Shown piece by piece: positions 1 to 8,224 of a stretch of 64,000 nucleotides of DNA. Under the pieces are notes generated by a model. That model was not told the origin of the DNA, searched no databases, and worked only from the letters and a program-made list of their open reading frames with translations. The position numbers were made by a program, and so were the translations under genes. The stretch is from NCBI RefSeq assembly GCF_004217555.1, contig NZ_SHKW01000001.1, positions 4,464,001-4,528,000 on the forward strand, in the 5' to 3' direction. The stretch comes from Edaphobacter modestus. Its GTDB lineage: Bacteria; Acidobacteriota; Terriglobia; Terriglobales; Acidobacteriaceae. Numbering within the stretch: position 1 is the first letter of the stretch; every line of letters begins with the position of its first letter.

Positions 1-445
1 ACTGCAAGAGGCACTCAACCATGCCCTTAAGCGAGGTGCGATCGTGGTCGCAGCGGCGGGCAATCAGGGCACCCTCGGCAGCTCCGCCATCACACGCCAT
101 CAGTGGGTCATCTCCGTCATGGCTTGTAACCTTGCAGGTAGACCGATGAACGAGTCAAATCTGGGAAGTTCGATCGGCAGGTGGGGCTTAAGCGCACCCG
201 GCGATGGTATTACCAGCCTCGGGGCTGAAGGACAAACTCTCACGCTCGGGGGTACCAGCGTTTCCGTGCCATTTGTGACAGGTACGGTTGCGCTGCTGTG
301 GTCGGAATTTCCCTCTGCGACCGCCGCCCAAATCAAGCTCGCCATTACACAGGGATCCACACGGCGGCGCGCCTCGGTAGTTCCGCCGTTGCTTAATGCG
401 GAAGCAGCGTACCAAATTCTGTTGACAGCAATTGGAAAGGGGTAA
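1..445 (+). CDS. S8 (subtilisin-like) serine peptidase, C-terminal part
   Basis: This is the 3' end of a gene that starts before the window; the frame is open from base 2. The visible 147 residues carry the subtilase serine motif (GGTSVSVP, with catalytic Ser inside GTS) followed by a hydrophobic helix typical of the S8 fold, and the oxyanion-region AAAGN motif lies about 70 residues earlier. The catalytic Asp and His would lie upstream and cannot be seen. No signal or sorting sequence is visible in this part. A resemblance to proteases of peptide-maturation (PatA/PatG-like) clusters is only an impression. The following small reading frame starts directly after the stop codon, which suggests coupled translation. 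Confidence 0.85.
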   Translation, partial: LQEALNHALKRGAIVVAAAGNQGTLGSSAITRHQWVISVMACNLAGRPMNESNLGSSIGRWGLSAPGDGITSLGAEGQTLTLGGTSVSVPFVTGTVALLWSEFPSATAAQIKLAITQGSTRRRASVVPPLLNAEAAYQILLTAIGKG

Positions 446-628
446 ATGAGCCCGGTAAATCCGGGCCAAAATCCCACGAAAGATTCGCTGGTCTGTCCGA
501 CCGCCGTGAACAGTGTTCTCACAAGCTGGTTCCTGCCTAGTCGCCAGTGTTATCGAAAGGACTGCGAAACGTTAGGACTCTATCGTGACTGCCCAGACAC
601 AGATCCGCGCGGTCGCACGAATAGCTAG
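446..628 (+). CDS. small ORF coupled to the protease (60 aa), function unknown
   Basis: The ATG follows the protease stop codon without a gap, and an AAAGGGG Shine-Dalgarno-like run lies just upstream inside the protease gene, so translation could be coupled. The 60-residue product has three cysteines, no membrane segment and no recognised domain. It may be a peptide substrate of the protease, the truncated start of a larger partner gene, or a chance frame. Its last third lies within an imperfect inverted repeat, which argues that the 3' end may be secondary. Confidence 0.3.
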   Translation: MSPVNPGQNPTKDSLVCPTAVNSVLTSWFLPSRQCYRKDCETLGLYRDCPDTDPRGRTNS

Positions 629-647
629 TCGGGCAGTTAGGATAGAG
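578..647. repeat. imperfect 17-bp inverted repeat
   Basis: The arms at 578-594 and 631-647 (right arm begins GGGCAGTTAG) are reverse complements except for two mismatches, with a 36-base spacer. No T-run follows, so a rho-independent terminator is doubtful. It may be the edge of a degraded mobile element. Confidence 0.5.
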
Positions 648-702
648 CCGTTTGAAGGGAGCCGCTGGCGTTTGCGGCGGATGCGATCGGGCTATGGGAA
701 TT

Positions 703-768
703 CAATTGACTTTCGCCTGCAACAGATTGATGGATAGCGAGTTAGTAAAAAGAGGCGAAAGTCGATTG
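703..768. repeat. 16-bp inverted repeat
   Basis: Arms at 703-718 (CAATTGACTTTCGCCT) and 753-768 (AGGCGAAAGTCGATTG) are inverted copies with one mismatch and a 34-base spacer. It may be a recombinase site, an element end or a stem-loop; the sequence does not decide between these. Confidence 0.6.
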
Positions 769-1027
769 ACACCCTTCCGGCAGCCCATAATGTCCAGAGT
801 ATCGCACGCATAGCATCCGCCACGCCAGCGGCTTAGTTCAAACGGGGTTTGCGGTAAGAACGCCGGGTTGGTGTGACAGTACACCCCCTCTCGTCAAGTC
901 AGTTGATGCCAAATCGGACCTATTCACATCGACTGACACTTTTGCTTACATTGGGCGTCTCCGAAGGAAAAGTCACTTTATGGGTGCTTGCTGGAGGACG
1001 AGATCGCCTTTTGGATGCTCGAAGTGT

Positions 1028-1169
1028 CAACTTATGGTGTGTCTGAGCTGACAAGCCCCTGAAAATGCTGTAACGCGGAACTCAGCTTATGGTGCTACTC
1101 ACATGGTTGTGGTTTGCACAATAAGTTGAAATTGTGACCGCATAAAGTGAAATTGTTAACCCCATAAGT
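1028..1169. repeat. direct repeats and tandem 22-bp units upstream of the recombinase
   Basis: The 12-mer CAACTTATGGTG at 1028-1039 recurs with one change at 1083-1094. It is followed by two imperfect tandem 22-base units at 1119-1140 and 1141-1162, each containing a TGAAATTGT core, and then a partial third start at 1163. The TTATG of the first set is inverted as CATAA in the second. Such mixed direct and inverted short repeats resemble transposase or regulator binding arrays at element ends. Confidence 0.55.
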
Positions 1170-1289
1170 ATTTGCCCGGACTCATATCTCCTTCCGTGCT
1201 GCGAGCGGGAATAAAGGCAGTTCGTTCGCTTGGGACATCGGGACATTTTGACTTGACTCCTTGCCCGAGCGGAGCGTCACTGTATCTGT

Positions 1290-1721
1290 ATGTTCACTGA
1301 GTCGCCAGATCAGTTACTCGAAAAATTGCCCTCACTTGGTAAGGCTCAGTTGAAAGAGCTATGGCAAAAGAGCTTCAGTCGCCCACCATCGCCACGTCTT
1401 CGCCGCGAACTAATGTTGCCGATCCTGGCGTTCCGGCTTCAGGAGATTTCGCATGGCGGTCTAAAGGAAGAAGCCCAGACGAGCCTCAAACAAGCCATCA
1501 GTTCGCTTCCGCTTAAGGGACACGCCGCCCCACGAAAGCTAAGAGCAGGCACCCGCATCGTGCGGGAGTGGAAAGGTAAGGTCCACGAAGTCATGATCAC
1601 GGATGAGGGATTCGAGTATGAGGGCCAGGCATTCAAGAGCCTGTCTCCGATAGCTTGTCGAATCACTGGAACGCATTGGTCTGGGCCCGCCTTCTTTGGA
1701 ACCAAAGGGAAGAAGTCTTGA
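1290..1721 (+). CDS. DUF2924 family protein
   Basis: The 143-residue basic protein matches the DUF2924 family as I know it: an N-terminal helical part with an LKELW segment, and a C-terminal part where a basic RAGTRIVREWKGK stretch precedes a VMITDEGFEYEG strand and a SLSPIA motif. DUF2924 proteins are typically encoded immediately before a large serine recombinase, as here, and may assist it or bind DNA, but their role is not established. Its TGA stop overlaps the recombinase ATG by one base (TGATG), so the two are translationally coupled. Confidence 0.85.
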   Translation: MFTESPDQLLEKLPSLGKAQLKELWQKSFSRPPSPRLRRELMLPILAFRLQEISHGGLKEEAQTSLKQAISSLPLKGHAAPRKLRAGTRIVREWKGKVHEVMITDEGFEYEGQAFKSLSPIACRITGTHWSGPAFFGTKGKKS

Positions 1722-3076
1722 TGAAGGCTAGTCGCTGCGCCATCTATACTCGGAAGTCCTCCGAAGAGGGTCTCGATCAGTCTTTCAATTCACTGCACGC
1801 TCAGAGGGAGGCGTGCGAAGCCTACATCTTGAGCCAAAAACACGAAGGCTGGCATGCTCTGTCTGCCAAGTACGATGACGGCGGATTCTCGGGCGGGAAC
1901 ATGGAGCGACCCGGGCTCAAGAAGCTACTGGAAGATATAGCAACAGGCAAAATCGATACCGTTGTGGTCTATAAAGTAGATCGCCTGACCCGCTCCCTAG
2001 CAGACTTCGCCAAGATCGTAGAGACGTTCGACGGCAAAGGCGTCAGCTTCGTCTCCGTCACCCAGCAGTTCAATACAACGACCTCCATGGGACGGCTTAC
2101 ACTTAATGTCCTTCTTTCGTTTGCCCAGTTTGAAAGGGAAGTGACAGGAGAGCGCATACGTGACAAGGTGGCTGCCTCAAAGAAGAAGGGAATGTGGATG
2201 GGTGGCATCGTGCCGCTGGGCTACGACCATAAAGACCGTCAACTTCACGTAAACGAGGTAGAAGCAGAACAGGTACGTCACATCTTCAAGCAATACATCC
2301 GACTAGGATCCGTATTCGATCTTCACGACTATCTGAAAGACAATGGATACCGCAGTAAGCGTAGAACGACCACCGCCGGTCGTAATATAGGCGGCGCGGT
2401 GCTATCGAGAGGCACTCTCTATCATCTGCTCAGCAACCCGGCTTATATCGGCAAAACCCGGCATGGGGATACGCTCTATGAAGGTCGGCATGAGGCCGTT
2501 ATTGATTCAAAGACGTGGGAGCAGGCGGCCGAACTTCTTGCTTCCAACCGCGTAAGACGAAGGACCTCTCACAATATTGCGTCTGGACGCCTTCTACTCG
2601 GCATCCTATTCGATGAGCAAGGGAATCGGTTTACTCCCACGCACTCATCGAAACGCAGCCGTCGTTATGCTTACTACACTTTGAAGGCGGCGAACAAGTC
2701 CAGTGCAACGGTTCAACGCTTGCCCGCTATTGGATTCGAGCAACTAGTTGTCGGACGCATTCGGGACTTACTCTCAAATCAAGTTGATCTAGCGGCGCAA
2801 TTCAAGTCACTGTCGGTCAAAGAGACGAGATTACTCGTAGCTGCGGGACAGCATCGGGCGGAGCTATTGTCCGAAATTACCGGTGAGGAAACCGCCAAAC
2901 TGATTCGTAAGATCGTATCTCGCGTGACTGTCCGCGAGACGGAAGTTCATGTCGAGATCAGAGGTGATTTGGTCCAATGCGATTTGTTGGGACAAAAGTC
3001 TGATACAGGCGCGGTCCCTGAGGGTATTCGTCTCTCGGTACCGCTTACAATCAAGCGCAAGTTATTCCGTCTCTGA
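1721..3076 (+). CDS. large serine recombinase (resolvase/integrase family)
   Basis: The 451-residue product has the serine-recombinase catalytic domain at its N-terminus: a YTRKS motif at residues 9-13 carrying the nucleophilic serine, and a VYKVDRLTRS segment near residue 85. A recombinase domain follows from about residue 150. It would cut and rejoin DNA at attachment sites to integrate, excise or invert an element. I chose the ATG at 1721, preceded by AAGGGA and coupled to the DUF2924 stop, over an in-frame TTG at 1655. The frame ends early: relatives continue into a helix-turn-helix tail that here lies in another frame at 3085-3324. A zinc-ribbon domain is not obvious. Confidence 0.9.
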   Translation: MKASRCAIYTRKSSEEGLDQSFNSLHAQREACEAYILSQKHEGWHALSAKYDDGGFSGGNMERPGLKKLLEDIATGKIDTVVVYKVDRLTRSLADFAKIVETFDGKGVSFVSVTQQFNTTTSMGRLTLNVLLSFAQFEREVTGERIRDKVAASKKKGMWMGGIVPLGYDHKDRQLHVNEVEAEQVRHIFKQYIRLGSVFDLHDYLKDNGYRSKRRTTTAGRNIGGAVLSRGTLYHLLSNPAYIGKTRHGDTLYEGRHEAVIDSKTWEQAAELLASNRVRRRTSHNIASGRLLLGILFDEQGNRFTPTHSSKRSRRYAYYTLKAANKSSATVQRLPAIGFEQLVVGRIRDLLSNQVDLAAQFKSLSVKETRLLVAAGQHRAELLSEITGEETAKLIRKIVSRVTVRETEVHVEIRGDLVQCDLLGQKSDTGAVPEGIRLSVPLTIKRKLFRL

Positions 3077-3084
3077 CGAAAGCT

Positions 3085-3324
3085 GTGGCTTGGTCACGCC
3101 ATTGGGCTGATCAGATCGTTAGCGGAAAGCTCGTCACGATGGAAGATCTTGCGAAATCAGCCGGAGTAAGCAAAATCCATGCGCGGCGGATGCTTCGGTG
3201 CGCTGCTTTGTCACCAGCACGGACTGAACAGATCCTGGAGGGCCGTCAACCAGTCGATCTCACCTTCGACAAGTTGACCCGCAATCTACCGCTGTCCTGG
3301 GAGAAGCAGAATTTTGCCGGATAG
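3085..3324 (+). pseudogene. displaced C-terminal HTH tail of the recombinase
   Basis: The reading frame (79 residues from a GTG) reads like the C-terminal end of large serine recombinases of this group. A KAVAWSRHW segment corresponds to the usual KALARAHRW. A helix-turn-helix with SAGVSKIHARRMLR follows, then LSPARTEQILEG, equivalent to the usual LAPDIVEAIL. It is in frame 1 whereas the recombinase is in frame 2, and the frame-1 reading is open from 3022, so a single frameshift near 3045-3085 would separate the two. Separate translation from the GTG nine bases after the recombinase stop is possible but has only a weak ribosome-binding site. Confidence 0.6.
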
Positions 3325-3635
3325 CCGACTTCACTTTTAGGCGCTTAGAGGCTCGTAGAGGTCCTTACAGCAACTTCTTCAATCAGATTCTCACCTCCTT
3401 CTTTTAAGCGAGGCTCCCGGACTCGGCGCCAGGATTTGTTTGAAATGAATAAGACCTTACATTTACTTGCATCTGAGATTTGTCCAATATTCATCGGTGT
3501 TTTAGCGTCAATCCTCGGAATCGAGTTATCCGCATTCAGTAGCTGGGCGCCAAAAGCAAAAGGTAAGTGGGCGCCGAAAAGGAGGGTTCAGAAAGTGCGC
3601 TATGCTACGTTGCTTCTTAGCAAGGAGAGCGAAGA
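3325..3635. other. intergenic stretch before the ParB-methyltransferase gene
   Basis: There is no convincing gene. A short frame starting around 3445 would give a peptide with one hydrophobic stretch but lacks a good ribosome-binding site. A short direct repeat (GGGCGCC followed by AAAAG-like sequence) occurs near 3546 and 3570. The Shine-Dalgarno of the next gene (AAGGAGAG) lies at its end. Confidence 0.5.
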
Positions 3636-4955
3636 ATGCAATCGTCGACAACACAGTTGGAGATTACTTACCTCCATACGACATCCCTGAAACCCGATCC
3701 ACGAAACCCTCGAGTCCATAGCGACAAACAGGTTCGCCAGATCGCTCAGAGCATCGAGTCGTTTGGGTTCAACGTTCCGCTCCTGATCGATGACGAGCAG
3801 AGGGTCATCGCGGGCCACGGGCGTCTCCTGGCTGCGCGCAAGCTAGGGTGGGCCACTGTGCCGGCTATTCGGCTGAGTCATCTTACCGAGTCACAACGCA
3901 TGGCCTTCCTGATCGCCGACAACCGCTTGACCGAGAACTCCTCGTGGGATGAGCGGATGCTCGGCGAGCAACTCAAAATCCTCTCCGAACTAGAACTTGA
4001 CTTCGATCTGGAGACGATTGGCTTCGAGGTTCCTGAGATCGACCTCCTCATCGATGGCCTCAACACGGTGCCCGAGGCCGATCCCGATGATCGTTTGCCA
4101 GAGGTCTCGGAAACGGCGGTCACCGTCTCCGGCGATCTATGGCAGCTAGGCAAGCACCGTGTATTTTGTGGCGACTCACTGAGCACTGCCAGCTACGAGC
4201 GACTTATGGAGGGGGCAAAAGCTGATCTTGTGATCGCCGATCCTCCATACAACGTCGTCATCGACGGCCACGCCACCGGCAACGGCTCGGTCCATCATCG
4301 CGAGTTTGCGATGGCATCAGGAGAGATGAGTTCGACCGAGTTTACCGAGTTCCTTCGCAAGGCAATGCTCGCAGCCCGAGATCATAGCGTTGCCGGTTCT
4401 CTTGCTTACTACTTCATGGACTGGCGGCACATGACGGAGATTCTGTCTGCTGGAAGGCAAGTTTATACGGAGCTTCTGAACCTATGCGTCTGGGCAAAGA
4501 GTAACGGCGGCATGGGCAGCTTCTATCGGAGCGCTCACGAGTTGGTCTTTCTTTTCAAGAACGGAACCGGATCGCATCGGAATAACATTCAGCTGGGCAA
4601 GTTCGGGCGATATCGAACTAACGTCTGGAATTACCCAGGAGCGAATGCCTTCTCTCGCTCAGATTCTGAAGGGAACCTCCTTGCTCTTCACCCCACGCCA
4701 AAACCTGTTGCATTGATCGAAGATGCTATCAAGGACTGCACGGCAAGAGGAGATGTTGTCCTCGATCCATTTCTAGGCTCGGGCACTGCAGTTATCGCGG
4801 CCGAGCGTGCAGGGCGCCGATGCTATGGCCTAGAGCTTGATCCACTGTACGTAGATATCATCATTCGTCGGTGGCAACGGCAGACAAAACTTGACGCCGT
4901 GCATGTGGAGACCGGGGAATTATTCGACAGCAGAGAAGCGCGAGGGAGCCAATAA
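3636..4955 (+). CDS. ParB-like N-terminal domain fused to DNA N4/N6 methyltransferase
   Basis: The 439-residue fusion starts with a ParB/Srx-like domain (about residues 10-110, with VIAGHGRLLAARKLG at 57-71). A methyltransferase domain follows, with the catalytic DPPY motif at 202-205 and the AdoMet-binding DPFLGSG motif at 377-383, that is, catalytic motif first (beta-class order). It probably methylates adenine N6 or cytosine N4. Such fusions are common on phages and mobile elements and usually lack a cognate endonuclease; none is visible here. The ATG has a good AAGGAG site. It is followed four bases later by the DUF5681 gene, so the two form an operon within the mobile module. Confidence 0.9.
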   Translation: MQSSTTQLEITYLHTTSLKPDPRNPRVHSDKQVRQIAQSIESFGFNVPLLIDDEQRVIAGHGRLLAARKLGWATVPAIRLSHLTESQRMAFLIADNRLTENSSWDERMLGEQLKILSELELDFDLETIGFEVPEIDLLIDGLNTVPEADPDDRLPEVSETAVTVSGDLWQLGKHRVFCGDSLSTASYERLMEGAKADLVIADPPYNVVIDGHATGNGSVHHREFAMASGEMSSTEFTEFLRKAMLAARDHSVAGSLAYYFMDWRHMTEILSAGRQVYTELLNLCVWAKSNGGMGSFYRSAHELVFLFKNGTGSHRNNIQLGKFGRYRTNVWNYPGANAFSRSDSEGNLLALHPTPKPVALIEDAIKDCTARGDVVLDPFLGSGTAVIAAERAGRRCYGLELDPLYVDIIIRRWQRQTKLDAVHVETGELFDSREARGSQ

Positions 4956-4958
4956 ATT

Positions 4959-5396
4959 ATGAGCAACGAGGATACGCCAGGTCACTACGAAGTCGGTTAC
5001 GGGAAACCTCCTAAGGCCACTCAGTTCCAAAGGGGTATCTCTGGGAACCCCAAAGGCCGCCCCAAGAAGGTTCCGGACTTCGATACTGAATTGCTGAGAG
5101 AGTCCAAAGCACTCATCACTATCAACGACAATGGACAACGAATACGTATCTCGAAGCTCCAAGGCATAGCGAAACAACTGACAAATAAGGCATTGACCGG
5201 AAACATCTCTGCCTTACGGATGTTTCTTACTATTTGGCAACCAGCACTCGAGAGGGCTGCTCTGTCGGCAACACAGCAATTCAAAAGCCTGGAAGAGTAC
5301 GACGACGTCAGGAAGATTCCCGAGGAAGAATTGGAGAGGTTTCTATGGGAGGAAATAGAGAGACAGAAGCGGAATGCTAAAAGAGACACGCAATAA
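4959..5396 (+). CDS. DUF5681 domain-containing protein
   Basis: The 145-residue protein has the hallmark of DUF5681 at residues 8-33: a VGYGKPPKATQF stretch then a GxSGNPKGRPKK motif, a small basic segment likely to touch nucleic acid. The rest is helical and charged, with a C-terminal EEELERFLWEEIERQKR helix. The family is common in prophages and mobile elements, often near a terminase or a ParB-methyltransferase; its function is unknown. It directly follows the methyltransferase with GGGAGCC as its ribosome-binding site. Confidence 0.85.
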   Translation: MSNEDTPGHYEVGYGKPPKATQFQRGISGNPKGRPKKVPDFDTELLRESKALITINDNGQRIRISKLQGIAKQLTNKALTGNISALRMFLTIWQPALERAALSATQQFKSLEEYDDVRKIPEEELERFLWEEIERQKRNAKRDTQ

Positions 5397-5487
5397 AGTA
5401 GGGAATGATATCGGGCTGCTGTTCTGCAACGGCTCGCTCCTGGGCTGCCGATGCAAGCAGGGTTTCACTCGATTGCGGCGTCGGCCT

Positions 5488-5779
5488 CAGCAATTTAAGT
5501 TTGATGTGCGTTTCCTTTCTTTGAGAACGGAGACGCCATGGCTGGAAGCAGAACTGGAAGCCGTCCAACCGGAACTGATTGTATGCCTCGGAGCGACGGC
5601 AGCTCAATCGTTGCTTGGCGCGGGCTTCAGATCACGCAGTTGCATGTAAAGGTCCAACAGGCTAACGGCTTTCCTCTGATCATCGCCCCCTGCATCCGTC
5701 TGCCATTCTTCGCGTCAGGGCAGACGAAGACGGGAGCCGGACAGCAAAATTTTCCTGGATAACCTCCGACAGTGCATAG
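5488..5779 (+). pseudogene. udgX: remnant of UdgX-type uracil-DNA glycosylase
   Basis: Three frames in succession spell the C-terminal half of a UdgX/family-4-like uracil-DNA glycosylase. A QFKF start leads into PWLEAELEAVQPELIVCLGA with TAAQSLLG (about 5491-5620). ITQLHVKVQQANGFPLIIA follows in the next frame (about 5628-5685), then HPSAILRVRADEDG in a third frame up to the TAG at 5777. Intact relatives have these blocks in one frame and an N-terminal Fe-S and catalytic part that is absent here. At least two frameshifts plus the N-terminal loss make it non-functional. It lies directly upstream of imuA, consistent with a former repair locus. Confidence 0.75.
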
Positions 5780-5901
5780 ATTTTTTTTGAATAAATAAGC
5801 CTCCTATTTTCAATGAAAAAGTCGATTGTTGCACTGCGATTGAGGCAGAGCCTGATTGACAGCCTTCACCTGCATGGCGAACATAAGGCGAATATAGTTA
5901 T

Positions 5902-6945
5902 ATGTCCTCCGCTGCCATACTTCGCCGCCAGATCGATGCCGACCTCGCAAACCGGATACCTTCGGCGCTCACGCCTGCGCCGCGAACCATACGACCGGTT
6001 GCAGCCACTGGAATTCAGACTATCGATGACCTGCTGGAAGGAGGCCTCCCGCTGGGAGCCATTACCGAGATCGTCGGTCCTGAATGCTCCGGGAAAACTT
6101 CTTTTGCGCTCTCCTTTCTCGCTCAAATGACGCGAGCAGAAAAGGTGTGCGCCTGGATCGATGTATCTGACACTCTCGATCCAGAGTCGGCGGCAGCAGT
6201 GGGCGTGGATTTGTCCCGGCTTCTCTGGGTGCGCTGCGGACTACAAACTATGCCCCAGGCAAGACCACCAGCGCAACGAACGTTCTCTCTTCCAGCGAAA
6301 TACATGGTTCCACCACCAACCAAGAAGGGACTGCATGGGGGAGGGTTCGGGTCGCATCCGCGCAACGAGGTCAAAGGACTTTCTGATGCTGTGAGCGGCC
6401 TGTTGAAACCGGAAGTATTTGCTCCGCGCTGTGCCGAGCCGAAGCGAAAAGAGCGACCGGAAAAAGAGAGCTTCGAGCCGAGCACACAAAAGATCGCAGT
6501 GGAGCGCCGCAGAACAACAGCTTTTCCCAACAAGCCTTGGGCACGGATTGAGCAGGCACTCCGTACAACCGATCTGCTTCTCCAGGGAGGCGGATTCAGC
6601 GCGATCATTTTTGACATAGGCAGCATCGCACCTGAGCACGCATCGCGGGTGCCCTTGGCGACATGGTCCCGATATCGAGCTGCGGCCGAGCAGACACAGG
6701 CCAGTATTCTGCTTCTCACGCAACACTCTTGCGCGAAAAGCAGTGTCGAGCTGTTGTTGCGGTTACAGCCTGGGAATGCACGCCGTGATGAAGCCACAGT
6801 ATTCACCGGCATCGAGCATGAGATTGAAGTTGTACGCCGTCGCTTCGCGCAGGCTCCTACAAACGTCATCCCGATACGGAAACCGCCGCAACGTGCGACC
6901 ACAACGACCTGGAAGAGTCGAACCACATGGGCGGGTCCGAGATGA
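5902..6945 (+). CDS. imuA: ImuA-like RecA-fold protein of the mutasome cassette
   Basis: The 347-residue protein has a RecA-like core: an N-terminal TGIQTIDDLLEGGLPLGAITEI lead-in split over residues 37-58, and a Walker A motif GPECSGKTS at 59-67. An AWID strand lies near residue 90 and a Walker B-like AIIFDIGS strand near 235. The region between (about 120-210) is basic and low-complexity, as in other acidobacterial ImuA-like proteins. ImuA works with ImuB and DnaE2 in SOS-induced translesion synthesis. Its TGA overlaps the next ATG (ATGA), the normal imuA-imuB coupling, but imuB and dnaE2 are gone apart from scars. It is therefore probably an orphan. No clear SOS box or strong ribosome-binding site was recognised upstream. 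Confidence 0.8.
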   Translation: MSSAAILRRQIDADLANRIPSALTPAPRTIRPVAATGIQTIDDLLEGGLPLGAITEIVGPECSGKTSFALSFLAQMTRAEKVCAWIDVSDTLDPESAAAVGVDLSRLLWVRCGLQTMPQARPPAQRTFSLPAKYMVPPPTKKGLHGGGFGSHPRNEVKGLSDAVSGLLKPEVFAPRCAEPKRKERPEKESFEPSTQKIAVERRRTTAFPNKPWARIEQALRTTDLLLQGGGFSAIIFDIGSIAPEHASRVPLATWSRYRAAAEQTQASILLLTQHSCAKSSVELLLRLQPGNARRDEATVFTGIEHEIEVVRRRFAQAPTNVIPIRKPPQRATTTTWKSRTTWAGPR

Positions 6946-7085
6946 GCAAAATTGCCGAACTGTACGCCTGTCTCTATGCGAAGGAATTTCCTGCGCAGGC
7001 ATTGCTGCGGTTGAGATTAGAACTGCGAGACAAGCCATGCGTAGTCATGGAGGGCGCACCTTGCCAACGTGATCGTCACACCTGA
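6942..7085 (+). pseudogene. imuB: 5' fragment of imuB (Y-family polymerase-like), truncated
   Basis: This frame begins at the ATG overlapping the imuA stop. Its first 40 residues (ELYACLYAKEFPAQALLRLR, then DKPCVVMEG) match the start of ImuB-type Y-family polymerase homologues. After about base 7060 the homology stops and the frame ends at 7085, giving only 47 residues instead of roughly 500. The following bases, read in another frame, are the end of dnaE2, so a deletion has joined the two genes. The product cannot work as a polymerase partner. Confidence 0.8.
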
Positions 7086-7242
7086 TCTTTATGACCGAGA
7101 CCGCTTGGTGGTCACACGCAGCAAGTTCCTCCTGGTTGAGGGGCTGCTCCAGAATCAGGACAAGGTAATTCACATAAAGGCGACGCGCATTGTTGCCCTC
7201 TCCAATTTCGCGTTAGAAGTTACCTCACATGACTTCCATTGA
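7063..7242 (+). pseudogene. dnaE2: 3' end of dnaE2 (error-prone DNA polymerase), truncated
   Basis: From 7063 the frame reads ANVIVTPDLYDRDRLVVTRS, then KFLLVEGLLQNQ, and ends SHDFH-stop at 7240-7242. This is characteristic of the OB-fold C-terminus of DnaE2, including the typical final SHDFH. Only about 59 of more than 1000 codons remain, with no start codon or ribosome-binding site. Together with the imuB fragment it records one large deletion inside an imuA-imuB-dnaE2 cassette. Confidence 0.8.
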
Positions 7243-7507
7243 GAGTTTCTTCGTAACTTCACCGATAGCCATAATGGCGCTTGGCCAAAATCAGATTAGT
7301 TTGAGATATTGCATTGAAGCCACATCCGCCGTTCATTAGTATCTCGAACGTGGTATGAGCATAATTTCGGCGCCTGACTGAGGAAGCGTCAACGACAAAG
7401 TTGTCTCTTCCAGGAGTGCGGAACGGCGCTCAATGTTGCTACGGAGAGTTCCTGTCGTCTCTCCGATTGTTCGCGTTGCCAAGAAGTGGTCCGGAAACAA
7501 CGATTAG

Positions 7508-8026
7508 TTACTCATTAACAATTCGCGAGATGATGCCGTTCCACTGAAATTCGAGTGCGTACTCGGCACCAAAATCCGTGGAGTAGGTGAGCCTGAATCC
7601 TGACAGTGCACCCCGACCGCCGTCAAAGCGAACAGACAGACTGTCCCGCACGACAAGCACGCTATTGCCTAGGGGAAGCTCGAACCCAACCGATTGATCA
7701 CGATAGCGTAATTGGAGACTTCTTGCCCTTCCTTGTCCATTGTTGAGGATTGTAAATGTGTCCTTTAGGAGGACACCCTCGCGGTTACTAGCAGCTGTAA
7801 TCGAAATGTGTGGCGACGTTTGTTTGTCGGCGACGATAATACTTGATTCCGTTTGGCGATTTGCTGCGTCTACTTGTGCTCGTGCAGCATTAGCCTGTGC
7901 ATCTGCCGCACGAGCCTGCCGAATCGCGACGAAACCGAGCGCTACCGCCACGAAAACTGCGCCTATGCTGCCGAGTGCCTGTAGCTGGGAGGAGTTATTG
8001 CCAAGCCAACACCACAATCCGCTCAT
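7508..8026 (-). CDS. single-pass membrane protein, hypothetical
   Basis: The 172-residue product starts at an ATG at 8026 (an upstream in-frame start at 8065 would add 13 residues). One hydrophobic segment lies near residues 12-35 (LGSIGAVFVAVALGFVAI). An alanine-rich probable coiled coil (QARAADAQANAARAQVDAAN) follows, and then a C-terminal beta-rich domain of about 110 residues. The layout fits a membrane-anchored protein with a soluble sensor-like domain. Nothing identifies a function, and neighbouring genes are decayed, so its context is uninformative. Confidence 0.6.
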   Translation of the reverse strand: MSGLWCWLGNNSSQLQALGSIGAVFVAVALGFVAIRQARAADAQANAARAQVDAANRQTESSIIVADKQTSPHISITAASNREGVLLKDTFTILNNGQGRARSLQLRYRDQSVGFELPLGNSVLVVRDSLSVRFDGGRGALSGFRLTYSTDFGAEYALEFQWNGIISRIVNE

Positions 8027-8224
8027 TTCGTTTGCCTTGTAAGAGTATGGGAATAAGCATCTCACGTCCTAATAGGGCTTGTCTCAAGTTGAGAGAGTTC
8101 CTCCCCGGCAAATTGGTTCGATGCCTATAACGTCGCCAGGTAGACGATTCGGCCCGCCCAATAAATGCGTTCACAAATTGACTTTGAAGGCGCACTTATT
8201 CCATCCAGAGTTGGCCCAGACGCC

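Larger units (their letters stand above)
629..1289. other. 661-base intergenic region with several repeats
   Basis: No credible gene is seen here. The stretch holds two inverted repeats (578-647 and 703-768) and a set of short direct and tandem repeats at 1028-1169, listed separately. Their density upstream of the recombinase module suggests a mobile-element border. A promoter for the DUF2924-recombinase pair should lie between about 1170 and 1280. Confidence 0.6.
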
